64,000 bases of DNA from assembly GCA_004352715.1 (NCBI GenBank), contig SCFE01000021.1, positions 1,660,384 through 1,724,383 of the forward strand. Reading direction: 5' to 3'. The position numbers were made by a program, and so were the translations under genes. The stretch's first letter is position 1. Every line of letters starts with the position of its first letter. Under the pieces are notes generated by a model that was not told the DNA's origin, ran no database searches, and was given only the letters and a program-made list of their open reading frames with translations. Source of the DNA: Hofstenia miamia. Its lineage: Eukaryota; Xenacoelomorpha; Acoela. This document shows positions 10,055-21,387 of the stretch, in pieces.

Positions 10055-10627
10055 GCTTTGAAGGAAGGCTGTCTTAAAATCAAGAACATAAACGTGCCAA
10101 CCAGAAGAAGATGAAAGTGAAAGCAATATCCTAGCAGTTGGCCTAGAACACGCTGGAGAGTAAGATTCAGCAAATTCGTTTTCTTGATATCCTCGAATAA
10201 CAAGACGAGCTTTAGGTTGCCTCTCAGCACCATAAATTTCTTTCATTGGCAAAACCCAACGTGTACTAAGTAGATTAACATTTTTTACTGAAACTTTTGA
10301 TACTTCTTCGTAAACAGCATTCAGTTTCCAATTATTTAATTCATTCAGCTTAGCAGATTCAAAGATATCATCAGCATAATGTACACATTTTTCTCCAAAA
10401 CAAACAGGAACGTGACGAACATGATCTCCTTCTATACAATTGTTGTTAGAATTGTCATTCCCGCCATAAAAATTAGGAGTACCCTTGTAATTCACTGGTG
10501 AATTTTCATCGCTACTACTATCATCTTCAATGAGATGTGAATCAACTAAGGAACTCTCGATTACAGCTTTTTTAGAAATTCTACTGCCATCATTAATGCG
10601 ATGTGAACCAGATGAAGAGCCATTCAC
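10031..10627 (-). pseudogene. copia reverse transcriptase N-terminal part
   Basis: The 198-codon frame contains a linker rich in Ser/Asn/Asp, then STRWVLPMKE, ERQPKARLVIRGYQE, FAESYSPACSRPTARILLSL and WHVYVLDFKTAFLQSKEL. These match copia RT motifs (W-V...K-ARLVARGF-Q...YSP-V...R-x-LL...V-x-QxDVKTAFL), including the first catalytic Asp region (DFKTAFL). The frame runs into the tandem repeats and stops, so the RT is interrupted. It polymerises cDNA from the element RNA in intact relatives. Confidence 0.8.
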
Positions 10628-10889
10628 ATTCGCCTTTTGACTTCCAGCTGTAATCTTTCGAATGAAATTAAGATGACATCAGATATAGCGACAACCAAAT
10701 TTAACAAATGCCTCACTAGAATACACTGCAGTAACATAGCCGGGTCCAAGCCAAAATTTCCAATTTCTGGATAAAAATAATACTTTATTTCTTATTGCAA
10801 TCGCTTCTCAGACACTGCATGTTTTGCAGCACACAGCTTTTGTGAAGAATCGGGTTGGTGAAAAGCTTCATGAAGTCGTTCTAGCAGGT

Positions 10890-11330
10890 TTAGATGACGA
10901 GCTGCAGCTTTGCTGAGGGTGAAATTTTCAAGAATGGGAAGATCATCCGTAATAACCGAATTGATAAGAGTACTTCAGCCAAAAACCAGCTGAAATTGAG
11001 AACATCTTCACGATTTTGCATGCAGTTCTTTGCGAATGTAGAAGTTTTAAGAACATCTTGAATTCTTGAAGGTTTTCCCATAAATACCCGAACAACAGTT
11101 TCTTTAACTATTCCATTATGCCTTTCAGCTACACAATTAGAAAAACGTGAATAAGGTGCTGTCATATTAAATTCAATATCGAGATTCTCACATAAATTAA
11201 CAAAGCTATTCGATACAAACTCACCACCATTATCAATAAGCTTTTGATCTGCACTGCCAAATATAGCCCAAACGGAAAGAAATACAGTTTCAACAGACTG
11301 ATGATTTGTTTGGTAATGCAACACATGCAC
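10890..11330 (-). pseudogene. copia integrase core
   Basis: The frame contains KLIDNGGEFVSNSF and TAPYSRFSNCVAERHNG. The Asp of DNGGEF and the Glu of VAERHNG are separated by 35 residues, the D,D-35-E spacing of retroviral-type integrases. AERHNGIVKETVV continues as in copia. The zinc-binding N-terminus and first Asp are not in this frame, which starts within the core. It sits correctly between gag and RT and inserts cDNA in intact relatives. Confidence 0.8.
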
Positions 11331-11564
11331 TAAATCTGGAAAATAGAATATCGTTCAAACCACATAAGCAAGGCCTCCCTGTTGGGTCACTTGGCATCAT
11401 GGATGTAAAATTCATATTATTAATTCTAATATTCTGTAACTAAGTTAAAGTGGATAGATTTTAGTTAAAATGTATAAAATACTAATGCCATTCTATTTAA
11501 AAATTCAATGAAAAAGTGCAAAACTATTTCATATGAGTAAAACTATGATTAATTTATTGAATTT

Positions 11565-11661
11565 TGCGGGGTCATGGCCCGCTGACTTGCAAATGCGAAC
11601 CACTGGCCTGCACATAAGCCCACATACTGTAGTAGTACAAGTGTTATCCACTAGACCAAAC
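11565..11661 (-). mobile_element. tRNA-derived SINE-like insertion in copia gag-pol
   Basis: On the minus strand this region starts TTTGGTCTAGTGGATAACAC, resembling RNA polymerase III box A (TGGTCTAGTGG). About 50 nt later comes AGTGGTTCGCATTTGC, resembling box B (GGTTCGAnnCC). The spacing fits a tRNA head, but the acceptor stem does not close, so this is not a working tRNA. It lies between gag and integrase. Confidence 0.5.
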
Positions 11662-11762
11662 AACTTTTCATGTTTATTCAATTCTTGAATATAAGACCTA
11701 CCAAAGTAAATAAAGAAAGTTGCAACAGGGTCATCACTATTTTCATTTATGCCATTTTGATT

Positions 11763-12485
11763 TTACTCTGCTTTAGAAGCAGAAATACATGCAAATTTTA
11801 CATTGTTCAAATCAGGACAATCATAGCGCCAATGCCGACTAGAACCACAGTTATTACAAGGATTCAAGTGACTGGGTCTTTTACATTCCTCTACGACCAC
11901 TACGGCGAAAATTATTTCGACTGCGACTAGACTGAAAAGAATTACGCGTCTTAAATCGATTAGAATTGCTATTCCATAAAGCTGACATTGCGAATCACAC
12001 AAAAAGGTTGGTTCACATTTTAGTTCAATGTCATGTCCAATATCCTTACCGCCAAACTCAAATTTAATGCTAATTCTTAATATAGCAGCTTTAATCTTTT
12101 CCAATTTCAACTCAGATGAGGCCAAAATAATACGCAGTTCAAGATCCGGAAGATTACATTTGTGAAGCATTTTAGCTGCTAATACTGCATCGCTTAATTT
12201 CATATCATGCTGTTTCATTTTGTTCACAATGTGTAGAAACTTGAGAATTACGTAGTATTTGAACTCAAGAAACGTTTCATAAGCCTCACTTTGTTTAGAC
12301 TCTTTAAAGCTTTTATCTAGTTCGGCGAGCAACGTTTCAAAACCAAACTCTTTATTCAATTGACTTATAGATAAACAATAACTTATGTCTTTAGCAGTTA
12401 CTTTCAACTGAAATGTAGTAAGGGGACCACGTTTCTTTTCTCCACACCCGTTAAAATATTCCATAATTCGACATTTCTCTTCCAT
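11763..12485 (-). CDS. copia Gag with CCHC zinc knuckle
   Basis: A 240-codon open frame, 78 nt downstream of the 5' LTR. The middle (LLAELDKSFKESKQSEAYET, then IVNKMKQHD, then MLHKCNLPDLE) matches the UBN2/copia gag capsid region. Near the C-terminus CNNCGSSRHWRYDCP is a C-x2-C-x4-H-x4-C zinc knuckle for RNA packaging. The hydrophobic stretch just before the knuckle (FSLVAVEIIFAVVVVEE) looks wrong for gag and probably reflects a frameshift from an Arg-rich linker. The frame stops shortly after the knuckle. Confidence 0.75.
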   Translation of the reverse strand: MEEKCRIMEYFNGCGEKKRGPLTTFQLKVTAKDISYCLSISQLNKEFGFETLLAELDKSFKESKQSEAYETFLEFKYYVILKFLHIVNKMKQHDMKLSDAVLAAKMLHKCNLPDLELRIILASSELKLEKIKAAILRISIKFEFGGKDIGHDIELKCEPTFLCDSQCQLYGIAILIDLRRVILFSLVAVEIIFAVVVVEECKRPSHLNPCNNCGSSRHWRYDCPDLNNVKFACISASKAE

Positions 12486-12553
12486 TTTGCATAATCATTA
12501 ATTTTAGGATCAAAGTAAGGTTGCGTTTTCAAAGTGGATGACATCGGTTACTT

Positions 12554-12563
12554 TCTGCTACCA
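12554..12563 (-). promoter_or_regulatory. Primer-binding site (initiator tRNA-Met type)
   Basis: TGGTAGCAGA on the minus strand directly follows the CA end of the 5' LTR. It is complementary to the 3' terminus of metazoan initiator tRNA-Met (...UCUGCUACCA). The match breaks after ten bases. Confidence 0.7.
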
Positions 12564-12714
12564 TGAAAAAGTATAACACATGTAAAAATATGACCTTCTT
12601 GTACAATCAATTACATCTTATTTAAAAATAGACATAGCTTAAAACAAATTATAACCAGACTGATAGCAGGTTGTTTGTAGCATGCGAAGTAATCTAGACT
12701 AATTTGCGTTCACA
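12564..12714 (-). repeat. 5' LTR of the copia element
   Basis: Direct repeat of 6763-6907. It begins TGTGAACG at 12714 and ends TTTTTCA at 12564 (minus strand). Confidence 0.82.
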
Positions 12715-12719
12715 ACTAT

Positions 12720-13620
12720 ATCAATTAATTCGTGCAAAGAAGGATAAAGGCTCTTGAAGCTGTTTACGTAGCTTTTCACTAAGAAGTGAGTTCTTTTAGG
12801 ATAAGTACCTCAAGGCACGTGCAGTTGCCCTGAATATAAAATTCACACGTGTAACAGCTCTCGTAACATGTTCTCCCATCTTAATCTGTCATCCAAATAA
12901 ATGCCTAGATACCTTACTGATGACTTTTTTCGATGCAGCGAGAGAACACCGCAACTCCACAATCTGAAAAGGAATTCAAATTGTGATGAGGACCCAAATT
13001 ACTAAAAATTAGCCGCTAAACATTTGGCTGGGTTCAATACAGGATTGTGATCATCAGAAAATTGGTATACATATCTGATGCATTCCATGTAGCGCGAATA
13101 ATCCTCTTGATTTCTGATCACAGATACGTCAGTCATTTCATCTGAATATTGTCATCATCCGATAGAAGGACATCCGTGATAAATGTAAAAGATATTCGGA
13201 TAATGGTCCCTTTGCTGGATGCCTATGTCATCTAAACGAAAAGGGAAATGGTGACATTCTACTTTCCCTGCCTAACTAAACCCCGACAAATATGAACTTA
13301 GCTACTCTGCTCACCAGTTAAATTCTGATCTGACGTTTCCGTGAAAACGGTCAACAAGCTTATTATGATAGACCGTATTAAAGGGTGAGGTGTAATTTAA
13401 GATCAAACCTGGACTACGGTACCATCAATCTCCATCATGGATATTATCACATCTAGTAAATAGACTAGCGCATCTAACGTGGATAATCCATTCCTTTAGG
13501 CAAATTGTAGACAGCCAGCATATAATCTATGGTATTTTCCTTCATTAAACGGAGCACAATCTGATCCAAACACCTGGCTTCAATTGAATTCAAGAAGACG
13601 AAACGAAATTTCATGTTATC
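12720..13620 (-). pseudogene. Non-LTR retrotransposon RT relic (palm and thumb)
   Basis: Minus-strand reading gives FNTVYHNKLVDRFHGNVRSE around 13330-13390, resembling the AFD-x-V-x-H...L motif A region. Around 12880-12960 it gives KKSSVRYLGIYLDDRLRWEN, the classic VKYLG-x-x-LD-x-x-L-x-W thumb of Jockey/I-like elements. Stops and frame changes occur between. The copia element lies immediately beside it. Confidence 0.6.
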
Positions 13621-14093
13621 CATAGTAGTAGTAGTAGTAAAGAAACTACATTATCCTAATAGAACACTGTACAATGCTAATACAATGTATCATCTTTGAG
13701 GCTACACGTAATACGTAGAAAAATTACAAATTTAGTATTCGTAGATGCATTACTGTAATCTTTGAGAAATTTCTACCAGAAAACTTATTCAGAGTCCATT
13801 TTGTGGTATTTGGACGTCCAAATAGATCAATGTCAGTCTGCAAATGAATGAAGTTTGCCATGTAGACAATACAGTTAAAGTAAGAGAAAGATGTCACAAA
13901 CTTAGCATTTTGGGGGGATCTACGGAAAAAGCAATAACCTGAACGTAGGCCAGGTCGACGGGGCTTATAAAAAGAAATAAAATCAGTTATCAAAATATCA
14001 GCATTCCCAATTAAAAGCTTATTAAAATTTATCAGGTCAAGTAGTTGAAGAACTTTCATTAAAGCTCCATATTAGAACTAGTGCTATAGAAAA

Positions 14094-14282
14094 TTGAAAT
14101 TTACAAAAAGAATCATGACTAACTATTTTAGACATTACTGTATAAATCAATGGAACAAATTATTACCTGAAATTAAAGTAGAATCTAGATTTAAAGAATT
14201 TAACGAAAAAAATGAAATTAAAATCATCACCAATAAAATAACTTATTTGAATATTCAAAGAATAAAATCTGCAACTAAATAA
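14094..14282 (+). pseudogene. Non-LTR RT C-terminal-like fragment
   Basis: A short frame reads TKRIMTNYFRHYCINQWNKL then LPEIKVESRFKEF. This resembles the C-terminus of many LINE polyproteins (SF-x-R-V-x-x-x-WN-x-LP-x-x-I...FK). No RT core was recognised upstream on this strand. Confidence 0.4.
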
Positions 14283-14359
14283 TATTAATTTGCAACTAAG
14301 TGGAATTATAGAAAAGTAATTTACTATAAACCTTATGCTTTTTTGTAATGTGCAAAGGT

Positions 14360-14752
14360 TTAAAATAAATAATAATTATTATTAATAAGCATGATATGCA
14401 TGTTTTTAATTTGTGCAAAATAGTGTCCACTTTTAAATTGAATATTACTAAAAGACCAAAATCGCTCTCTAAATGTAGAGTTCACAGTAATTGACAGTGG
14501 AAGATTTTCATCTACAAGCACATTAGTAACACAAGTGAATTGAAATTTTTCTAGGTTGAAACGATTGGTATTGTTTGGGGACCAACATTCAAGATTATTG
14601 TAATCACTTATAAGGTCTGATTTCGTTGAGCCAAAGAGTTTGAGGTTATCAGCGAACAGAAATGGAGAGGTAGTTTTAAAGACATCATTTAAATCATGGA
14701 TGTAGATGGTAAATAACAATGGACCGAAAACAGTAGCGGCTCGTGCATGCAA
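14360..14752 (-). pseudogene. LINE reverse transcriptase fragment
   Basis: The frame carries VFGPLLFTIYIHDLNDVF, matching the RT motif GVPQGSVLGPLLF-x-x-YINDL, then TSPFLFADNLKLFGSTKSDL. The FADD catalytic box reads FADN, so the second Asp is lost. NRFNLEKFQFTCV fits the following N-x-L-N-x-x-K segment. The upstream GVPQGS part is replaced, so the fragment is 5'-broken. It follows the EN fragment at 15122-15319 in the same orientation. Confidence 0.7.
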
Positions 14753-15121
14753 AAGCTAGGTAAGCAATTATTTTTAAGTAACCAAATTAGTATAAATAAT
14801 AAACAATGAAAAAATTATTTATATTTGAAATCCCTGAGACGATTTTTTTCAGAAAGATATTTGTAATATTATTATTATAAAAATATAATTAGTCCTGCAG
14901 TTCATTTAATAAAACGTTTTCAACAAAAATTCCAAATAATTTTGTAGTTTTTTCTCCTCGAATCGGATTGAATTTCTTTAAGTTTTCTTTAAACAGAAAT
15001 TAATCTTTCTGCAAATGCTGCTCAAAATCTAATAGTTTGTATTAAATCAAATGTTTACAAATTTCAGGTAAGGCAGTCGAAAAATCATGCATTTCAAAAC
15101 ATTGTATAAAAATTTTGTGAT

Positions 15122-15319
15122 TTACAATTGAAGAGAGTTTCTGCTGACAGAGTGTATGAAATTTGGATTAAAGCTATGAAGATAAGTAGTAAAAGCTATA
15201 AAAGAGTGATCCGAGATAGACTCAGACAACGGTGTCCCCTCCAATATGCGGTTTCGACAACAATCACAGAAAATGCAATTCAGAATATTACCACTAGGGT
15301 GCGTAGGAAAATCAATCAA
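15122..15319 (-). pseudogene. LINE endonuclease C-terminal fragment
   Basis: DFPTHPSGNILNCIFCDCCR...LSESISDHSFIAF matches the end of the LINE AP-like endonuclease (PT-R-x-x-x-x-LDL-x-x-x...SDH-x-x-I-x-F), including the catalytic SDH histidine. It is upstream of, and co-oriented with, the RT fragment at 14360-14752, separated by about 370 bp of non-coding sequence. Probably one decayed element. Confidence 0.6.
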
Positions 15320-16100
15320 CTGATCATAGTCGAATAAACAGTAGAGAAAATTGTTGTCATATGCTTGTATTGAGAACTGATATGAACAAATATTAGGCTA
15401 ATTGATTACGTTTACCGGTTTATCATAAGGTAAACCGACAAGTCTTGGATTATTGTAAACCGACGAGTACTTGATGTCAATTGTATAAATGCTTTGCACT
15501 GTGCATTATTTTTTATGATGATTTATGATAATGTTGCTACGATTTTATTCAATAAAAGCTTAATATTTGTAAGCCTTTTATACTTCAAGAACAAAGAGTT
15601 CCAATCTACATCCGGCATATTAAAGTCACCGAGGGTTTTCCGATTTACATTGACCCGTTAAACTTGATAAGAATACAGCTGATGAGCATACTTGATCCCA
15701 AAATCCGAATTAGCTATTAACGCAGAAATATCGCATCTCTTACTACTGGACAAGGGGAATTATATGCACACAATATTACCACGGCAGATAAACCAAACGT
15801 GAAAATTGCAAGGCAAACAAATATAATCTACACTACAACTAAATGGAATATCGAATGAGAAAAGAGACTTACATAGAATGGGGCACCCACAGTGACCGTT
15901 CGCAAAATGCCGATCAGTCCGAGCGGCCTTTCGAAATTCAAAACCATGAAAAACGTAAGAAATCCTGCTATCTACGCACGGCTCAGTAAGACACAGGATA
16001 TCACAGTGAACTTCATCATATAGGATAGCACTTGAAGCTTTCTCTCAAAAGATATGAAGCTTTGGGAGTTTAAGTAAACAATATTGATGTCCAATAATAG

Positions 16101-16433
16101 TCATTCAGAGTTAATACGTATATTATGCTTGTATAAAACTAGATTTTTTAATCTAAGTCTGCTACGATCCACACCAGACTTTATGATGTCATCCGTTGTT
16201 TCAACAGCGCTTTTTAATATTGAGTGATCTTCTGGTGATAATTCGGGATAAATCAATCTCTTGAGCTGAGTAAAATTTTTTAGCTTGTAAGAATTTGCCA
16301 AAATGCATTGTCTGGTCCATTCTAAGTTAACTTCGAGGATAATCGGTCTAATTTGTTTTAATGCCCTAGGATTTAAAAGCCCAATTTTATATATGTTGCA
16401 TATGGTAGCATTTCCCTGCCCAATATGCTGCAA
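16101..16433 (-). pseudogene. LINE ORF1 C-terminal-like fragment
   Basis: The frame includes EWTRQCILANSYKLKNFTQL and KRLIYPELSPED, a segment typical of ORF1-type proteins of CR1-like elements (RNA-binding domain end followed by a Lys/Arg-rich tail, here RSRLRLKN). Function in relatives is RNA binding. Broken at both ends. Confidence 0.45.
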
Positions 16434-16645
16434 AATGGTCTTTACTTTGTTATTATCGTGTGTAAGTTTATTTGCATAGTCCTCCAGGTGATTAGGTTCA
16501 GGAACCCCAAAGATTTTAATCTTTCACAGACAAGATTTATCTGTTTTCTGCTGTTTAACAGAATCTGTCCTAGACCAGATATTTGGATTAGTGGGTGTGT
16601 TGTTTATACTTCAACGAAAGGAGTTTAATTCTTTTATATAGCAAC

Positions 16646-17302
16646 TTAGATTTGTAGACACTGCCGATGAGATATGTTGTAAATTGTAATATATGTTAAG
16701 TGACTGTCCTTATCATTTGTTATCAATTCATCCCGAAAATTTTTTAAAATCTTTAGAAATAACAGTTGAGGCACGCAACTGAAGACATGTTGGTGTCGAC
16801 ACAATTCGTACAGAAAAACAGAAATTGTTTGTGAAATTGATGAATTGAGTCCAGACATACCTTAAAACCCGTATATTTCTGTTTAAAATTGAGCGATTTC
16901 TTGCAACGAAAGCATGTATAATTCAATTTGTCTTTTATTTCCAGTTTACATGTATTACAGAGTAATACACTGTCATCGCGTGTATTTTGCAAGTCACGAG
17001 TAGCTAGCAAGCAAACAACCAACCGCTGCAGACGCAACAACTAACTTAAGGGCATAATCTATCTTAGGTAAAACAACAATTAGCGAACATTTCCCATGAA
17101 CAGGATAATCAGTATTTTGGAGGCAGTGGCTATATATGTAAGAGCAAGAGGATAATACCTGGATATACCTTTGGGATTTCGAACAGTTAACTGAGCAAAA
17201 CAAGGCTCTGACTTTATTAAAATCGATGTAAGGACTAGTGCTACATGATGTTTCGAACTTCACAGACGGGTCATTCTGACCAACGTCCTTGTTATATCGC
17301 AA
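16646..17302 (-). pseudogene. LINE ORF1 zinc-finger-like fragments
   Basis: Overlapping frames at 16753-17040 and 16994-17302. The first has CNTC, then CFRC 13 residues later, a central His, and CTNC: a PHD/RING-like C-x2-C array of the type found in ORF1 of CR1-like elements. It is followed in the same orientation by the ORF1-like fragment at 16101-16433. Assignment to one element is inferred from order and orientation. Confidence 0.45.
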
Positions 17303-17694
17303 GAAATGGCTGTTTAATGTTTCGGCATAACAAAGATAAACTCAATGTTCTTTGTGTTGACTTTGACATATTTGTGAAGATAATCGATTTGAAATTTTCG
17401 AAACTTCTTTTGTCTGTGCTCATAGACAACTTTTCTTATTTTTCTTTGAATCGAGTTTCATACAGATTTATCCTGACGCCTTAGTGCTAATTTCTCCTTC
17501 GCCAGAAGGTCACTAAGAGTATCTATTCTATGGATATATTGCGACTAAACATACTGAACTGTTCGTTATTTCAACTTTGTGGAGTGGAACATATGTATCA
17601 ATCACGAATTTGATATAAAATTCTATCGTTATGCCTGCTTTCTCTAATGATCCACTCTGCAAAACGTCCCATTCAGTGGATTCAGGTTCTGCAC

Positions 17695-17991
17695 TCAATC
17701 GATATATACTGTCATGACAGAAAACGTGCTGATATCTAAATCGTAGGTTTCAGGATAACGGTCGCATAATAACTTATTAGATCGCCCAAGACAGTTGGTG
17801 GTACCTACATCAAGGTGAGAATCTTTTTGATACAATATCGGCTCGCAAACCATGTTAGTCAAATTCACCCTCTTGAGAAGTGATATTTTGTGTCTGTTTA
17901 GATCACCAATTACAATAACAAAACTTTCAATTTTCAACAACAGGCATCTGAGCGATACTTTGAAAACTTTGTCCGCCCTAGATTCCTGCAC
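17695..17991 (-). pseudogene. LINE endonuclease fragment
   Basis: The frame reads LLLKIESFVIVIGDLNRHKI, matching the AP-endonuclease strand VIVGDFN, then NLTNMVCEPILYQKDSHLDV, similar to the V-x-x-PT-x-x-x-x-x-LD segment. It belongs to a second, upstream element with the ORF1-like piece at 18533-18988. Confidence 0.45.
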
Positions 17992-18532
17992 TTCAGCCTA
18001 TATATAAATTTACAATGAGAACACTACCGAATTGTGATGGCAGAAATACTAGGCGGCACTTAATTACTTGAGCTTCGATGTCAGGATCTGAGAGTCTAAA
18101 GATTACCCTAGGCCTGTTTGGATTCCATTGTTTGTTGATGAAAACCTCATCCTCCAGCACTTTTCGTAAAGTTTCGACAGTCCCTATCCAAACTTAATAT
18201 GTGGAAACCTTCAAATTTGATTTTAGTGGCGGTACATGAAAGTTTGTAGAGCTACAACTGAGATCTCATCCTGTGCAGACAGAAACTTACGTAGAAATTT
18301 AAATTTATATTTAAGTCGTTCACATTATGTGAGATAATCCTTGGTAGTGAGATTTGTGATCTTTTATCTTTCAATAGTCAATTAAAGTTATTTATAACAA
18401 CTTCTTTGCCATCTCGAAATAGCTAGAGTCCGTATTTTAAGTGTTTCTCTCTTAACATCTCTGCATATCAGGTCGTACCTGTGTTCGATACCCATTTTTT
18501 AGTGTCTCGATATTCCTTATTCAAAAAATTTC

Positions 18533-18988
18533 TTACAAAAACATGGATACTATAGGATTTAAGCTTGCTAGTGCTAGCCATAACTTTACGCGCATTCCAG
18601 GCATAATGTATTGCGATGATAGAGCGCAGTTTTCGCTTTTTTGGTCATTTTCCTTAACAAATCTCCTAATGCAACAAATTTTGATAACGCTATCATTTAT
18701 ATGAGCGAATATACTTTTAATATCTTCCTTACCAGACCAATTTGGAACAATTACCTCTGGAAGGTCATTAATTTCAACATCCATATCATTACTTTGTTCA
18801 AGTGATTTTGGAAGTTTTGGTAGACTCTGAGAAACAGGCACCTGTAAACTATCCATCCACTGTTGCATACTTGTCAATCTCTCGGTCAAAATCGTTACTT
18901 CTTCCGTCGCAGCGTCCATACTTATTATCTTTTTAGACCCTCCCGATGCGAAAGCATTACAATATTTCCTTTTTTCGCCTGTCTCCAC
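18533..18988 (-). pseudogene. LINE ORF1-like fragment with coiled coil and RRM-like part
   Basis: The N-terminal half (EEVTILTERLTSMQQWMDSL) looks helical or coiled-coil; DIKSIFAHINDSVIKICCIR then resembles the RRM-like domain of LINE ORF1 proteins. The frame degrades after ENDQKS. It lies at the head of a co-oriented series of LINE fragments. Confidence 0.4.
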
Positions 18989-19395
18989 ACAATCGTTACA
19001 TAAAGGTCTTCAAAAATCGCACACCGGACGAATTAAAGCCAGCACACATATTAAGGTGAACAACCACAGTGCATGGTGTACATTGAAATACACTATCTGT
19101 ATTATCAATTTTCATCGAGCAAACTTTGCAATGCAATGCAATACAATGTGCTGTGGTGTTGTTTACCATGAGCGTTCAACAAAAACCAACCATTGGTTAG
19201 CAAAAGATAGACTAGAATATTTTTGTTGTATAATATGAAATTAAAGTGTTTTCTATCTTAAATTTAAATATTTTCGGAATGTACCATATTTTCAGAACTA
19301 AGTTTGTTGATTGATAAATTTTACTTAACTTTCTTGGAATCCTCTGAACTAAAAGAATTTCTGGCTACATATATATATCTGGAGACGGCTTAATG

Positions 19396-19818
19396 CAGTG
19401 GTTATCAAATTTTCTTACACATGGACCTCTTTTCCTCTGAAATTCTTTAGCTGGACCACCTGTCAAAAATCACTAATAATATAATAGACGAGTTGTTAAT
19501 ATTAAATATTAAATAAATGATTAGGCCATATTTTGACGGAAAACTAAACTAAATTGTGGTTGTTTTTTCTTCTACTTCATTATTTTAAAAAAATAGACCA
19601 GCTGAGTGAATATTTTTACCATTAGTATTTTAGAATAGTGAAAATTTCTGTAAAAATTCAATTACTAATGAAAACTGTTCTGAATTAGAATTGCTCCATT
19701 GAACACCAAACTTCCGCACAGAGGACCCCCCTCCAAATTCAAAATTTTTTGTCTATGAACCCCCAGTGAAGTTACATGGATCCCTAGGGTATATGTGGAC
19801 CCTGGTTGAGAACCACCG
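19396..19818. mobile_element. hAT-type non-autonomous element
   Basis: The left end CAGTGGTTATCAAATTTT and, on the minus strand, the right end CGGTGGTTCTCAACCAGGG are the familiar hAT (Charlie-like) termini. Flanking 8-mers gcttaatg (19388-19395) and atttaatg (19819-19826) agree at six of eight positions, as for an aged 8-bp target duplication. No transposase frame. Confidence 0.72.
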
Positions 19819-19969
19819 ATTTAATGGTAGATTTACTGCTATTAATAAACAATGGACAAATATATCTTGGCAATTAAAATTTTATTTCTAATTCTATTTA
19901 CAAATCCATAATTAAGCTTGGATTTCAAGATCTTTTAATAGCCTAGGCAATGCAGACAGATTAATATGG

Positions 19970-21387
19970 TTACATATTTTTTTCTGAAAAAAAATCAAGA
20001 ATTTTGGCATGTGTATATGAATCTTGCATCAAAGCATTCTTAAACTCTTCAAAATTTGCGCGTCCGGTGTTGTTTGGATCCATAAGTCCCCATAGAAGAT
20101 CAGTTTTTTCTACTGTCGTACTTTGAATCTCGTAGTGTCCATCTAATGACATTTTGAAAAGTGCTGAAAGAAACAGTCGCACTTCTTCTCTTACAAGATA
20201 ACCCTAAATAGAAATTAAATGTTTCTTAAGAAGTTCGGTTGCAATAAGAAAGTCCATCTAAATTGGGATTCATTCTTAGTTATTTTTTACTTAAGAAATA
20301 GTTTGAAATTTGCCTAATACCTTCCATTTTCATAAAAGTATTCAATTGGATATGCGAATTTGTGAAAACGTTGACATATTAGCTATATATAACAAAGAGA
20401 GTTATCTCTTATGGAACATTAATTTCTTGGAATTTCGGATCACAAGAATTTGTTTTTAGTATTAAAAAATATCTAGAAAAAAGAAAAATAGGTTAATCGC
20501 ATGAAATACATTGAGATTTTGTGTTCTAAGAAGTTTTAATTAAGTTTTTGAGTTATAATTTGTATGCATTTAAGATTCTTGGCAGTAGCTGTGTACTGGC
20601 ATAGGATCATCTCGATATTTATATTCTTAAGTCTGTTTATAAATGGTGGGAACCAGAATAAACAAATAGCAAGTTTTAGCATCCTTTTATTAAAGTTTTA
20701 TTTTATTCAAGAACAAAGGAAGAATACTTTCTCATAATGCTATATATTGATATTCAGCATCTTCAAATCATTTATGTCCATTAAGTAAACGAAGTTTTGG
20801 CAGTAAAAAGTCGCAAAACATTTTTTTAGGATTTGCTGCTAATTGGTTGAAGGTGTGCTTTTTGTGGGGTACATGAATGTGAAATTGATAATTTTTTGAA
20901 CAACAAAACTTCCGAAGTTTTAGTGAATCTAGAAAGGAGCATTCTGTCGAAGTAATTTAACAAATTTCATAATAGTAAAAAATTACATTTTTGTAGATGT
21001 CACAAACATTGTATGCAAGTCTAAGTTTGTCATCTTCAGATGATCTTGCTGACATTATTGAAAGCGTGTAAATGATTTCTTTGGTGGAAACAAATCCCTT
21101 GTTGTGCAAATCCAATGCAGAAAAGAGATTTGTTGCCATTGTAGTAGCGTTTGGATTCTCCACAAGCTTTGCGAAAGTTTCAACAAACACTTGTTTCGAA
21201 GTTTGATCTTTTGAACTATCAATCATAAAATCTTTCCTAAATTTGAGCATAACAAAAATTTAGCTTAATAATAGAAAAATGTTACTAAAACTTACCTGAA
21301 CTTTTCGAGTTCTTCTTCTGAGAAAATGCTCATATTAATTTCTGATTTTCTTGAAAGACATTGACGTTTTGCTTGCTCATTAGACAT
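19970..21387 (-). CDS. EF-hand calcium-binding protein, NCS/calaxin-like, 191 aa
   Basis: Three exons, 21387-21296, 21236-20987 and 20203-19970, with clean GT-AG introns and consistent phase (576 nt including stop). ATG at 21385-21387 is the first Met. The protein starts MSNEQAKRQC, followed by an EEELEKFRKDF helix. EF-hand-like loops: DLHNKGFVSTKE (about residue 70), DIYKNGYLVREE (spanning the exon 2/3 join) and DPNNTGRANFEE (about residue 155). Length and loop spacing fit the recoverin/NCS and calaxin/EFCAB1 group. The first two loops lack several acidic ligands and the third is only partly canonical, so calcium affinity may be low. There is no N-terminal Met-Gly, so NCS-type myristoylation is not expected. 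It could be a ciliary calaxin-type regulator or a diverged NCS protein; I cannot decide. No linked partner gene is seen. Confidence 0.78.

Larger units (their letters stand above)
6763..12714 (-). mobile_element. Ty1/copia LTR retrotransposon, full structure but defective
   Basis: The element runs on the minus strand. The 5' LTR is 12564-12714 and the 3' LTR 6763-6907; both begin TGTGAAC and end in CA. A primer-binding site TGGTAGCAGA (12554-12563, minus) directly abuts the 5' LTR and fits the 3' end of initiator tRNA-Met. A polypurine tract (minus strand of about 6908-6927) abuts the 3' LTR. The order gag, integrase, reverse transcriptase, RNase H is that of copia elements. The LTRs differ clearly by substitutions and small indels, so the insertion is old. 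The flanking 5-mers gttat/actat match only partly. The RT is broken by tandem duplication, the RNase H has lost an Asp, and a tRNA-like SINE interrupts gag-pol. The apparent length is inflated by the duplication at 7786-9300. Confidence 0.85.

Noticed and set aside
13724-14059. 111-codon minus-strand frame
   Set aside because: No RT, EN or other motif despite surrounding LINE relics; left unassigned.
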